In this document: in pieces, positions 22,003 to 29,376 of the stretch | Layout: every line of letters begins with the position of its first letter | Numbering within the stretch: the first letter of the stretch is position 1 | NCBI GenBank assembly: GCA_028717605.1 | Contig: JAQUNM010000001.1 | Coordinates: forward strand, 1 to 29,377 | Direction of reading: 5' to 3' | DNA: 29,377 bases | Source: Minisyncoccota bacterium | GTDB lineage: Bacteria; Patescibacteriota; Minisyncoccia; Minisyncoccales; GWA2-38-27 | Position numbers and translations under genes: made by a program | Notes under the pieces: model-generated | The model's input: the letters and a program-made list of their open reading frames with translations, nothing else | Told to the model about the DNA's origin: nothing | The model's database searches: none

Positions 22003-23198
22003 TTTCAATATCCATTTCTCCAAACATAGAAAAAGATGACCTTTTTTTAACACTTAGATTAATTTTCCAACCTTCTAAGTGGAAAAAAGGTGATAAAGAA
22101 GAAGAACTTAAAGGGTTAATAAAAGAATATTTTAATATTCCTTATGTTTCTTTGTTTAATAGTGGCAGATCTGCTTTATATTGTTTATTAAGGGCTTTTA
22201 ATTTAAAAAAAAAGGACGAGGTTTTAATCCAAGCTTTTACTTGTAATGCTTTAGTTAATCCTATTTTATGGAATAATCTTACTCCAGTATATGTGGATAT
22301 TGACAGTAATTTAAATATTGATCCTTTGGACTTAAGAAAAAAAATAACAACTAATTCTAAGATATTAATTGTCCAGCATACTTTTGGTAATCCCTGTAAA
22401 ATGGAAGAAATCTTAAAGGTTGTTAAAGAAAATAATTTAATTTTAATAGAAGATTGTGCTCATTCTCTGGGGGCTGAATATAAGGGACAAAAAATAGGTA
22501 CTTTTGGTAAGGCTAGTTTTTTAAGTTTTTCTAGAGACAAGGTTATTTCTTCTGTTTACGGAGGAGCTATTCTTATTAAAGACAAAGAATTAGCAGAAAA
22601 AATATTAGAATTAGATTATCCTTCTAATTTTTGGACTTTTCAGCAACTTTTACATCCCTTATTAATTAAATTAATTATCCCTTGTTATAATTTTTTAGGT
22701 AAAGCTTTGTTAATTTTTTTTCAAAGACTCCATATTCTTTCTAAGGCTGTTTCATACGAAGAAAAACAAGGTAAAAAACCAAAATATTTTCCTAAAAAAA
22801 TGCCAAATGCTATAGCCTGTTTAGCTTGTAATCAATTCAAAAAACTTGATAAATTCTATTTACATAGAAAAAAAATATCAGAAATATATTCAAAAGAACT
22901 AGGGGTTAGCTACCTAGAAAAAGACGTTAAAAAAACTTATTTAAGATTTATTTTTTTCCACGAAAAAGCCCATGAAATTATTAGAAAATTTTGGAAAAGA
23001 AATATTTTAATAGGGGATTGGTATACCAGTCCTATCGCTCCCCCCGACACAAATTTAGAAAGAATGAAGTATAAATTAGGTTCTTGTAAAAAAGCAGAAA
23101 AATATGCTAAAAAAACCTTAAATCTACCCACTCATATTAATATTTCTAAAAAACAGGCTAAGTATATTGTTTCTATTTTAAGAGAATTAATTAAATAA
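21999..23198 (+). CDS. DegT/DnrJ/EryC1-family PLP aminotransferase
   Basis: This 399-residue fold-type I aminotransferase belongs to the sugar-aminotransferase (DegT/ArnB) family. SGRSALYCLLRAF binds PLP phosphate, EDCAHSLGAEYKGQKIGTFG holds the PLP-ring Asp152, and Lys181 in SFSRDKVISSVYGGAI is the Schiff-base lysine. A hydrophobic stretch (about 215-245, LLHPLLIKLIIPCYNFLG) is unusual and could form a membrane-contacting insert. Family members make amino sugars from keto-sugar nucleotides; no nucleotide-sugar dehydratase is nearby. It sits between murF and a FemX-like gene and overlaps murF by 4 nt, which suggests work on cell-wall or surface-glycan precursors. Confidence 0.88.
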   Translation: MISISISPNIEKDDLFLTLRLIFQPSKWKKGDKEEELKGLIKEYFNIPYVSLFNSGRSALYCLLRAFNLKKKDEVLIQAFTCNALVNPILWNNLTPVYVDIDSNLNIDPLDLRKKITTNSKILIVQHTFGNPCKMEEILKVVKENNLILIEDCAHSLGAEYKGQKIGTFGKASFLSFSRDKVISSVYGGAILIKDKELAEKILELDYPSNFWTFQQLLHPLLIKLIIPCYNFLGKALLIFFQRLHILSKAVSYEEKQGKKPKYFPKKMPNAIACLACNQFKKLDKFYLHRKKISEIYSKELGVSYLEKDVKKTYLRFIFFHEKAHEIIRKFWKRNILIGDWYTSPIAPPDTNLERMKYKLGSCKKAEKYAKKTLNLPTHINISKKQAKYIVSILRELIK

Positions 23199-23201
23199 AG
23201 A

Positions 23202-23207
23202 TATAAT
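23202..23207 (+). promoter_or_regulatory. -10 box 6 nt before the FemX-like ATG
   Basis: A perfect TATAAT (23202-23207) lies in the 15-nt gap after the aminotransferase stop and ends 6 nt before the ATG at 23214. There is no TG extension and no clear -35, so it is weaker evidence than the other sites. The spacing again predicts a leaderless start. Confidence 0.45.
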
Positions 23208-23213
23208 AAGTTA

Positions 23214-24200
23214 ATGCAAATTAAAGAAATAAATAGTAAAAAACAATGGGAGGACTTTTTATTTTTAACGGAAGAAAAAACCTTTTTACATTCTTGGAAT
23301 TGGGGTGAATTTCAAAAAAAACAGGGGAACAAAATATGGCGGATTGGTTTTTTTGACCCAAAGTTAAAAGGAGTGGCTTTAATAGTTAAAATACAAGCCA
23401 AAAGAGGAACTTTTTTATTCATTCCTCACGGCCCGGTTGTATTAAAGGAAAAAAAAATTATTTTTGAATCATTAAAAAAATATCTTAAAAAATTAGATAA
23501 GGTAAGTTTTGCTAGAATTGCTTTTGTTTGGGAAAAAGATAGCTTTTCTTCAAGCTTGAAAAATTCTCCAATTCATATCCACCCAGAAGAAACTTGGGAG
23601 TTAGACTTAACTACTAAAGACTTGTTGGGTGAAATGAGAAAAACTACCAGATATTTAATAAAACAAGGATTAAAAAACCCTGATATCCAGATAGAAAAGA
23701 GCAGTGATTTAAAATTATTTAATGATCTTTATTTAAAAACAGCAAAAAGGCATAATTTTATTCCTTTTTCTTATAAATATCTTTTAGATCAATTTGAATT
23801 ATTCTCTCGCGACAATCAAATATCTCTATATTTGGGTAAATACCAGGGAGAAATTGTCTCCGGAGCCATAATTGTTTTTTGGCAAAATACTGCTTTTTAT
23901 CATCATGGAGCTTCTTTATCATGTAAAGCCCCTGTTTCTTATATACTCCAATGGAAGGCTATTGAAGAAGCTATTAAAAGAAATTGTAAAAAATATAATT
24001 TTTGGGGAATTGCCCCTGATATACAAAACAAAGAAGACTTAAAAAAATCTTCTCATCCTTGGGCTGGGTTAACCTTATTCAAAATGGGTTTTGGGGGTTA
24101 TAAAAAAGAATATATAAAAACTAAAGATTTAATATTTTCTCCTCAATATTATCTAACTTATTTTTTTGAAAAATTAAGAAAGAAAAAAAGACATCTATAA
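23214..24200 (+). CDS. FemA/FemX-like peptidoglycan aminoacyltransferase
   Basis: FemABX enzymes use aminoacyl-tRNA to add amino acids to the peptide stem of lipid II or its UDP precursor. The 328-residue protein shows the family's two GNAT-like domains: FLHSWNWGEFQKKQG near the start, FIPHGPVV, then METRKTTRYLIK-type helix (here GEMRKTTRYLIKQGLKN), followed by LYLGKYQGEIVSGAIIVFW, AFYHHGASL and FWGIAPDIQ, and the C-terminal GFGGYKKEYI. No long coiled-coil arm as in Staphylococcus FemA/SerRS-like insertions is evident, so it is closer to Weissella FemX in size. The gene is followed by ftsQ with a 1-nt overlap (TAATG). A likely role is interpeptide bridge synthesis; the amino acid used is unknown. 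Confidence 0.9.
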   Translation: MQIKEINSKKQWEDFLFLTEEKTFLHSWNWGEFQKKQGNKIWRIGFFDPKLKGVALIVKIQAKRGTFLFIPHGPVVLKEKKIIFESLKKYLKKLDKVSFARIAFVWEKDSFSSSLKNSPIHIHPEETWELDLTTKDLLGEMRKTTRYLIKQGLKNPDIQIEKSSDLKLFNDLYLKTAKRHNFIPFSYKYLLDQFELFSRDNQISLYLGKYQGEIVSGAIIVFWQNTAFYHHGASLSCKAPVSYILQWKAIEEAIKRNCKKYNFWGIAPDIQNKEDLKKSSHPWAGLTLFKMGFGGYKKEYIKTKDLIFSPQYYLTYFFEKLRKKKRHL

Positions 24201-24892
24201 TGAAAAGAAAGAAATATAAGGCTAGAAAAAAGTTTCCTTTTTTATTTATATTAAAAATTACTTTATTTTTTATTATATTTTATTTTCTATTTTTTTCTAA
24301 TTTTTTTGAATTAAAGAAAATTAAAGCTGATTCTCTTGTCTTAGAAGTTGTTAAAAATAATATTACTAGAGAAATAGGTTTTTTAAAAACAAATAACATT
24401 TTTTTATTAGATATAAAAAAAGCAGATGAAAAATTATCTGAAATAATAGAAATAGAAAAATTTTCAATTAAAAGAAAACTCCCTCATACTTTAATAGTTA
24501 ATATAGAAAAAAGAAAAGAAACTTTTATTTGTTGTTCTCAAGATAGGTGTTTTAAAGTTGATAAAAACGGGATTGCATTTGAGCAAACGAACAAGACTGG
24601 TTATATTAGTTGTTCCTTATCAGAGATAGGGAATAAAGTCATGGATGAAAAAATAGTTACAGACATTCTGAAAATTCAAAAAGATTTAAAAAGCTTTTTC
24701 GGTGAATTATCGTTTCAAAACAATTCTTTAATTTTAGAAACGAATCAAGGTTGGCGAATTTTTTTTAACACCGAAGACAATATTGAAAAACAAATTGCTA
24801 GATTGTTCAAGGTTCTTGAAAAAACAATAAAAGACCACAGTCTGCTTGATTATATTGATTTAAGATACGAAGAAACAATCTATTTTAAATAG
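24200..24892 (+). CDS. ftsQ: Cell division protein FtsQ/DivIB
   Basis: This bitopic division protein links FtsB/FtsL to the septal synthase FtsW-FtsI. It has a basic cytoplasmic N-terminus (KRKKYKARKK), one membrane segment (about 13-31), a POTRA-like region beginning ELKKIKADSLVLE and passing RKLPHTLIVNIEKRKE (compare the FtsQ signature P-x-x-L-x-V-x-V-x-E-R), and a C-terminal beta domain ending in LLDYIDLRYEETIYFK, the typical FtsQ end YIDLRYxxxxY. The length, 230, is normal. It is the last gene of the wall/division block; the hrcA regulatory region begins immediately after its stop. Confidence 0.92.
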   Translation: MKRKKYKARKKFPFLFILKITLFFIIFYFLFFSNFFELKKIKADSLVLEVVKNNITREIGFLKTNNIFLLDIKKADEKLSEIIEIEKFSIKRKLPHTLIVNIEKRKETFICCSQDRCFKVDKNGIAFEQTNKTGYISCSLSEIGNKVMDEKIVTDILKIQKDLKSFFGELSFQNNSLILETNQGWRIFFNTEDNIEKQIARLFKVLEKTIKDHSLLDYIDLRYEETIYFK

Positions 24893-24919
24893 TTATCAGT
24901 CAAGGGTCTTGACTGCTAA
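24893..24919. promoter_or_regulatory. CIRCE-like HrcA operator
   Basis: Arms TTATCAGTC (24893-24901) and GACTGCTAA (24911-24919) are separated by exactly 9 nt. On the minus strand this reads TTAGCAGTC-N9-GACTGATAA, against the canonical CIRCE TTAGCACTC-N9-GAGTGCTAA: 15 of 18 arm positions match, and two of the three differences are a compensating C-to-G/G-to-C pair. The inverted repeat continues inward (CAGTCAAG/CTTGACTG, 8 bp perfect). It overlaps the -35 box of hrcA, so bound HrcA would block the promoter and autoregulate the operon. Confidence 0.88.
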
Positions 24920-24936
24920 TTTTAATTTGCTATAAT
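24909..24936 (+). promoter_or_regulatory. Heat-shock operon promoter, leaderless type
   Basis: TTGACT (24909-24914), 16 nt, extended -10 TG-C-TATAAT (24928-24936), then 7 nt to the hrcA ATG at 24944. The -35 box lies in the right arm of the CIRCE-like operator. No Shine-Dalgarno precedes the ATG. Confidence 0.85.
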
Positions 24937-24943
24937 TAATTAT

Positions 24944-25642
24944 ATGCTTTTAGAAAGAGAAAAAGATATTTTAAATATAATTATAAAAGAATATGTAAAA
25001 AGAGCTAAACCCATTAGCTCAGATTATCTTAAAAAAAGATATAAACTTGATGTATGTCCAGCAACTATTAGAAATGATATGCATCGCTTATCAGAAAAAG
25101 GGTATTTATCTCAATTCTATATTTCGGGTGGTAGGGTTCCTACTAGTAAGGCTTATAAAATGTTTGCTGAAGAAGTATTAGAAAATTTATCAGAAAAATC
25201 AGATTTTTTAAGTTTAGTTGAACAAATCCATGGGTCTTCAGAAAACGATTTTGAATTTATTTCTTTAATAACTAAAAGTTTGGCCGATTATTCATGTTCT
25301 TTTGCTTTCACGTATTATCAGAACCATTCATATAAAGAAGGGTGGAAACAAATAATTCAAAATCCAGAATTTTCTAAAATAAAAGCTTTAAAAAATTTTC
25401 TAAGGATATTGGACGAACTAGAAGAAAACATAGAAGAATTAATAGAAAATGATTTTAAAATAAAAGTATATATTGGCAAAGAAAAAGATATTAATTTAAA
25501 AGATTTTAGTTTAATTGTTGGTCAAACTGTTTTTCCAGAAAATCAAAAGGGTATTTTAGCTTTAATAGGCCCAGATAGAACAGATTATACTAAAAATATA
25601 GAGATAATGAATTCATTAATTAAAGCATTAGAAAAAACTTAA
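24944..25642 (+). CDS. hrcA: Heat-inducible transcription repressor HrcA, short form
   Basis: HrcA represses chaperone operons by binding CIRCE and is released on heat stress. The N-terminal winged helix is clear: LLEREKDILNIIIKEYVKRA, then KPISSDYL, CPATIRNDMHRLSEKGYL and GGRVPTSKAYKMF (about 1-75). The C-terminal GAF-like half has EGWKQIIQNPEF and ends with a region resembling the usual GPxRMxY segment (LALIGPDRTDYTKNIEIMNS). The length is 232 rather than about 340, so the inserted dimerisation domain between the wHTH and GAF parts is largely missing. The operator upstream and the grpE-dnaK-dnaJ genes downstream confirm the assignment. Confidence 0.95.
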   Translation: MLLEREKDILNIIIKEYVKRAKPISSDYLKKRYKLDVCPATIRNDMHRLSEKGYLSQFYISGGRVPTSKAYKMFAEEVLENLSEKSDFLSLVEQIHGSSENDFEFISLITKSLADYSCSFAFTYYQNHSYKEGWKQIIQNPEFSKIKALKNFLRILDELEENIEELIENDFKIKVYIGKEKDINLKDFSLIVGQTVFPENQKGILALIGPDRTDYTKNIEIMNSLIKALEKT

Positions 25643-25643
25643 T

Positions 25644-26084
25644 ATGGAGGAATTAAAAAAATGCGAAAAAGAAAAACAAGAATACTTAGAAGCTTGGAAA
25701 AGAGCTAAAGCTGATTTAATAAATTATAAAAAAGAAGAGGTAGAAAGAATAGCCAGTATATCAAACTATATTCAGGAAAACTTTATATTAGAAATACTTC
25801 TAGTTTTAGATAACATGGAAATAGCTGAAAAAACAGTTCCTCCTAATAACGATTGGTTTCAAGGTCTTTTAAATATAAAAAAACAAATAAATTCTCTTTT
25901 AGAGAAAAGGGGCGTAAAACAAATTAATACAAAAGATCAGGTCTTTGATCCTAATTTCCACGAAGCAATAGATATTCAAGATATTCCTGATAAAAAATCA
26001 GGTTTAATCTTAGAAGAAGCACAAAAGGGCTATCTTTTTGGAGACAAGGTAATCAGACCTGCAAAAGTAAAAGTAAATAAATAA
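25644..26084 (+). CDS. grpE: Nucleotide exchange factor GrpE
   Basis: GrpE releases ADP from DnaK. The N-terminal long helix (LKKCEKEKQEYLEAWKRAKA then DLINYKKE) is the GrpE dimer stalk, followed by NFILEILLVLDNMEIA and the beta domain with QVFDPNFHEAIDIQ and GYLFGDKVIRPAKVKV, the family signature. At 146 residues it is a compact form that lacks the usual disordered N-terminal extension. It starts 1 nt after the hrcA stop. Confidence 0.96.
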   Translation: MEELKKCEKEKQEYLEAWKRAKADLINYKKEEVERIASISNYIQENFILEILLVLDNMEIAEKTVPPNNDWFQGLLNIKKQINSLLEKRGVKQINTKDQVFDPNFHEAIDIQDIPDKKSGLILEEAQKGYLFGDKVIRPAKVKVNK

Positions 26085-26091
26085 AAAATAT

Positions 26092-27987
26092 ATGTCAAAA
26101 ATATTAGGTATAGACTTAGGTACAACTTTTTCAGCCATGGCTGTCGTTAAAGACGGCGAACCAAAAATAATTGAAAGCAAAGAAGGAGGGAGAACAATTC
26201 CTTCTGTGGTTACTTTAAGCAAAACTAATGAACGTTTAGTTGGTATTTTAGCTAGAAGGCAACAAATTACTAATCCAGAAAATACTATTTATTCCGTTAA
26301 GAGATTAATTGGTAGAAATTTCTCAGACCCAATTGTTCAAAAAGATAAAAAAAACTTATCTTATCAAATAAGAGAAGCCTCGGACAAGGGTGTTGAGGTT
26401 AAATTAGGAGAAAAATGGCATAAGCCAGCTGAAATTTCTGCTATGGTATTGCAAAAAATTAAAAAAGACGCTGAAGAATACTTAGGAGAAAAAATAACTG
26501 ATGCTATTATAACTTGTCCTGCTTATTTTGATGATTCTCAAAGAAAAGCAACTAAAACAGCAGGAGAAATTGCTGGTTTTAATGTAAGAAGAGTTATCAA
26601 TGAGCCAACAGCAGCTGCTTTGGCTTATGGTTTAACCAGAAATAAAGATCAACAAGTAGTTGTTTATGATTTTGGAGGCGGAACTTTTGATATTTCTGTT
26701 TTAGATATTGGAGATAATGCTATTGAAGTAAAAGCAACTGCTGGTGATACTCATTTAGGAGGAGATGATTTTGATCAAAAAATTATAGACTGGGTCGTTG
26801 ATAAATTTAAAAAGGATGAAGGAATTGATTTAACCAAGGATCCTTTAGCTTTACAAAGATTAAAAGAAGCAGCTGAAAAAACAAAAATAGAATTATCATC
26901 TGCTTTAGAATCAGAAATTAACCTTCCTTTTATTACTTCTGATTCTGCAGGACCAAAACATTTATACTATAAACTAACTCGTTCTCAATTTGAAAATTTA
27001 GTTCAAGAATATATTGATAGATCTATTGAATTAGTTAGAAAAACAATCAAAGACGCAAAAATGAGAATAGAAGAAATTGAAGACGTGGTTTTGGTCGGTG
27101 GTCAAACAAGAATGCCAAAAATACAAGAAGAAGTTAAAAAATTATTAAACAAAGAACCTCATAAAGGAATTAACCCTGATGAAGTGGTAGCCATAGGCGC
27201 TGCTATTCAAGGAGAAATACTTTCTGCTAAAGACGAGGGAAGAAAGACAGAAGGAGAGGTAAAAGATGTTCTTTTATTAGACGTAACGCCTCTATCTTTG
27301 GGAATTGAAACATATGGTTCAGTTAATACTGTTTTAATTTCTAAAAACACAACTGTGCCCACTTCAAAAAGTCAAATTTTTTCTACTGCTGCCGACAATC
27401 AAACATCAGTAGAGGTCCATGTTTTACAAGGAGAAAGACCAATGGCTCCAGACAATAAATCTTTAGGTAGGTTTATTTTAGATGGTATTCCTCCTGCACC
27501 CAGAGGAGTTCCTCAAGTTGAGGTTACTTTTGACATTGACGCTAATGGAATACTAAATGTTTCAGCTAAAGATAAAGCAACTAATAAAACTCAATCTATA
27601 AGGATAGAGGGTTCATGTGGTATTTCTAAAGAAGAAGTAGAAAGGATGAAAAAAGAAGCAGAACAATATGCTCAAGAAGATAAAAAGAAACAAGAATTAA
27701 TTGAAATCAAGAATAAAGCCGAAGGAATGATTTATTCTTCAGAAAAAACAATAAAAGATTTAGGGGAAAAAATTCCAGAAGAATCTAAGAAACAAATTCA
27801 AGAAAAAGTAGAAGAAGTTAAAAAAGTTTTAGGCACAGATAATGTTCAAGAATTAAAACAAAAAACAGAAGATCTAGAAAAAGTTATTCAAGAAATAGGT
27901 GCTAAAGCTTACCAAGAACAGCAGGCAAACGAAAAAAAAGAAAAACCTAACAATAATCCAGAAGAAGGAGATTATAAAGAAAAATAA
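26092..27987 (+). CDS. dnaK: Chaperone Hsp70 DnaK
   Basis: The ATPase domain (1 to about 380) has GIDLGTTFSAMAV (6-18), VYDFGGGTFDISVLD and VVLVGGQTRMPKIQ, the three Hsp70 signatures. The interdomain linker is DVLLLDVTPLSLG, followed by the beta-sandwich substrate domain and a helical lid rich in Lys/Glu/Gln. The length, 631, is normal. The C-terminus ends PEEGDYKEK rather than the usual EEVDxK type. It lies 7 nt after grpE. Confidence 0.98.
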   Translation: MSKILGIDLGTTFSAMAVVKDGEPKIIESKEGGRTIPSVVTLSKTNERLVGILARRQQITNPENTIYSVKRLIGRNFSDPIVQKDKKNLSYQIREASDKGVEVKLGEKWHKPAEISAMVLQKIKKDAEEYLGEKITDAIITCPAYFDDSQRKATKTAGEIAGFNVRRVINEPTAAALAYGLTRNKDQQVVVYDFGGGTFDISVLDIGDNAIEVKATAGDTHLGGDDFDQKIIDWVVDKFKKDEGIDLTKDPLALQRLKEAAEKTKIELSSALESEINLPFITSDSAGPKHLYYKLTRSQFENLVQEYIDRSIELVRKTIKDAKMRIEEIEDVVLVGGQTRMPKIQEEVKKLLNKEPHKGINPDEVVAIGAAIQGEILSAKDEGRKTEGEVKDVLLLDVTPLSLGIETYGSVNTVLISKNTTVPTSKSQIFSTAADNQTSVEVHVLQGERPMAPDNKSLGRFILDGIPPAPRGVPQVEVTFDIDANGILNVSAKDKATNKTQSIRIEGSCGISKEEVERMKKEAEQYAQEDKKKQELIEIKNKAEGMIYSSEKTIKDLGEKIPEESKKQIQEKVEEVKKVLGTDNVQELKQKTEDLEKVIQEIGAKAYQEQQANEKKEKPNNNPEEGDYKEK

Positions 27988-27989
27988 TC

Positions 27990-29051
27990 ATGAAGGATTA
28001 TTACAAAATATTAGGAATTGATAAAAATGCTTCTTCAGAAGAAATAAAAAAAGCATATAGAAAATTAGCTCATCAATATCATCCTGACAAAAGAACAGGT
28101 GATGAAAATAAATTTAAAGAAATAAACGAAGCATATCAAATCCTTTCAGATAAAGAAAAAAGATCCCAATATGATCAATTCGGATCTACTTTTGATCAAC
28201 CACAGTCAGGTTTCTCTGGCTTTGAAGGCTTTGGACAACAAGGATTTGATTTTGGTGAAGATTTAGGAGATATTTTTGAACAATTTTTTAGCTTTGGTAG
28301 AAAAAGACCCAAAGACACAAGAAAAGGATCAGATATCCAAGTAGACATAGAGCTTTCTTTAGAAAATGTTTTAAAAGATCAAGAAAAAACTTTTGTTATA
28401 AATAAGTTTTCTTCATGTTCTCGGTGTAATGGTTCTGGAGCAGAACCAGGAACTTCTTCTAAAGAATGTTTTTCTTGTCGAGGAACTGGTCGGGTTCAAC
28501 AAATAAAAAGAACATTTTTAGGTACTTTTTCTCAGTGGACCATTTGTCCAGAATGTAATGGTGAGGGTAAAAAACCAGAAAAACCATGCAATGTTTGTAA
28601 GGGTGAAGGAAGAACAAAAAAAGAAGAAAAAATTAATATTTTTATTCCAGCTGGAGTAGACACCGGTCAAACAATAAAAGTAAATGGACAAGGAGAAGCA
28701 GGAAAAAGAGGGGCTAAACCAGGTGATTTATATTGCCGTATATTTATTAAAAAACATAATATTTTTCAAAGAAAGGGAGATGACTTACTAACTACTGTTT
28801 CTGTTTCTTTTCCCCAAGTAGCATTAGGAGAAGAAATAGAGATTACAACCTTAGAAGGGAAAATACTATTATTGAAAATTCCTGCTGGGACAGAATCAGG
28901 TAAAATTTTTAGAATTTCTGGGAAAGGAATTCCTCACTTTTCAAGAGCAGGAAGAGGGGATTTATATATAAAAATTAATGTCAAAATACCTAAAAAATTA
29001 ACTAAAAAACAAAAACAACTATTAGAAGAGTTGAAAAAAGAAGAGTTATAG
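27990..29051 (+). CDS. dnaJ: Chaperone Hsp40 DnaJ
   Basis: The full class A co-chaperone architecture is present. The J domain (1 to about 70) has the HPD tripeptide at 31-33, which stimulates DnaK ATPase. A Gly/Phe-rich linker (about 72-110) follows. The zinc domain has four CxxCxGxG repeats beginning at Cys143 (CSRCNGSG) and ending at CNVCKGEG (200-207), all eight Cys intact. The C-terminal substrate-binding beta domains include SVSFPQVALGEEIEITTLEG and GKGIPHFSRAGRGDLY. At 353 residues it is slightly short of E. coli's 376. It starts 2 nt after the dnaK stop. A tRNA promoter lies inside its last codons. Confidence 0.98.
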   Translation: MKDYYKILGIDKNASSEEIKKAYRKLAHQYHPDKRTGDENKFKEINEAYQILSDKEKRSQYDQFGSTFDQPQSGFSGFEGFGQQGFDFGEDLGDIFEQFFSFGRKRPKDTRKGSDIQVDIELSLENVLKDQEKTFVINKFSSCSRCNGSGAEPGTSSKECFSCRGTGRVQQIKRTFLGTFSQWTICPECNGEGKKPEKPCNVCKGEGRTKKEEKINIFIPAGVDTGQTIKVNGQGEAGKRGAKPGDLYCRIFIKKHNIFQRKGDDLLTTVSVSFPQVALGEEIEITTLEGKILLLKIPAGTESGKIFRISGKGIPHFSRAGRGDLYIKINVKIPKKLTKKQKQLLEELKKEEL

Positions 29052-29059
29052 TATATAAT
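29031..29059 (+). promoter_or_regulatory. Promoter of tRNA-Lys
   Basis: TTGAAA (29031-29036), 17 nt, TATAAT (29054-29059). The -35 lies within the last codons of dnaJ and the -10 just after its stop. Expected start is near 29066, 3 nt before the mature tRNA 5' end. Confidence 0.8.
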
Positions 29060-29068
29060 CAAATATCT

Positions 29069-29141
29069 GCCCTCGTAGCTCAATTGGTAGAGCTGCTCCC
29101 TTTTAAGGAGAAGGTCGCAGGTTCGAGTCCTGCCGAGGGCA
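29069..29141 (+). tRNA. tRNA-Lys (anticodon TTT)
   Basis: Acceptor GCCCTCG pairs with CGAGGGC. The D arm is GCTC/GAGC, the anticodon loop CTTTTAA gives TTT, and the T arm GCAGG-TTCGAGT-CCTGC is perfect. The discriminator is A. The top anticodon-stem pair (27:43) is a G/A mismatch, leaving four good pairs. CCA is not encoded (followed by TAA), so CCA-adding enzyme is needed. Confidence 0.97.
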
Positions 29142-29147
29142 TAAATA

Positions 29148-29169
29148 CCAGAATTATTCTGGCTTTTTT
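29148..29169 (+). terminator. Terminator after tRNA-Lys
   Basis: CCAGAA (29148-29153) pairs with TTCTGG (29157-29162), loop TTA, followed by C and six T (29164-29169). It ends the dnaJ/tRNA-Lys transcript before the tRNA-Ala unit. Confidence 0.9.
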
Positions 29170-29179
29170 ATTTAAATTC

Positions 29180-29188
29180 TGTTATTAT
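29180..29188 (+). promoter_or_regulatory. Extended -10 for tRNA-Ala
   Basis: TG-T-TATTAT (29180-29188) lies 7 nt before the mature 5' end of tRNA-Ala at 29196, so transcription would start at or next to the tRNA itself. The -35 position falls in the preceding terminator and shows no consensus. Confidence 0.55.
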
Positions 29189-29195
29189 TTCACAA

Positions 29196-29269
29196 GGGCC
29201 TGTGGTATAGTGGTAACACACATCCATGGCATGGATGAGTCCGGGGTTCGACTCCCCGCAGGTCCACCA
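29196..29269 (+). tRNA. tRNA-Ala (anticodon GGC), CCA encoded
   Basis: Acceptor GGGCCTG pairs with CAGGTCC and contains the G3-U70 wobble pair that identifies alanine tRNAs. The anticodon stem is CATCC/GGATG, with loop ATGGCAT giving GGC. The T arm CGGGG-TTCGACT-CCCCG is perfect, and the discriminator A is followed by an encoded CCA (29267-29269). The D stem has one A/C mismatch. Confidence 0.96.
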
Positions 29270-29282
29270 AATGGGATTTTTG

Positions 29283-29376
29283 GGGAATTTCAGCCCCGGC
29301 AAACTCCTGATTCAGCTTCAAAATGGCACCTAATCGAGGAGTTCCATAAGTCGAATTATTTTTGTAGAAAATTCCC
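29283..29376. repeat. Nested inverted-repeat element, possible structured RNA or mobile-element end
   Basis: GGGAATTT (29283-29290) pairs perfectly with AAATTCCC (29369-29376). Inside, AACTCCT then GATT (29302-29312) pairs with AATC, a bulged G, then AGGAGTT (29332-29343). By hand count it is about 43% G+C, well above its surroundings. It begins 13 nt after tRNA-Ala and ends one base before the window edge, so its full extent is unknown. No gene is recognisable in 29270-29377. A minus-strand frame is open here but continues through the tRNA, so I do not call it coding. Confidence 0.45.
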
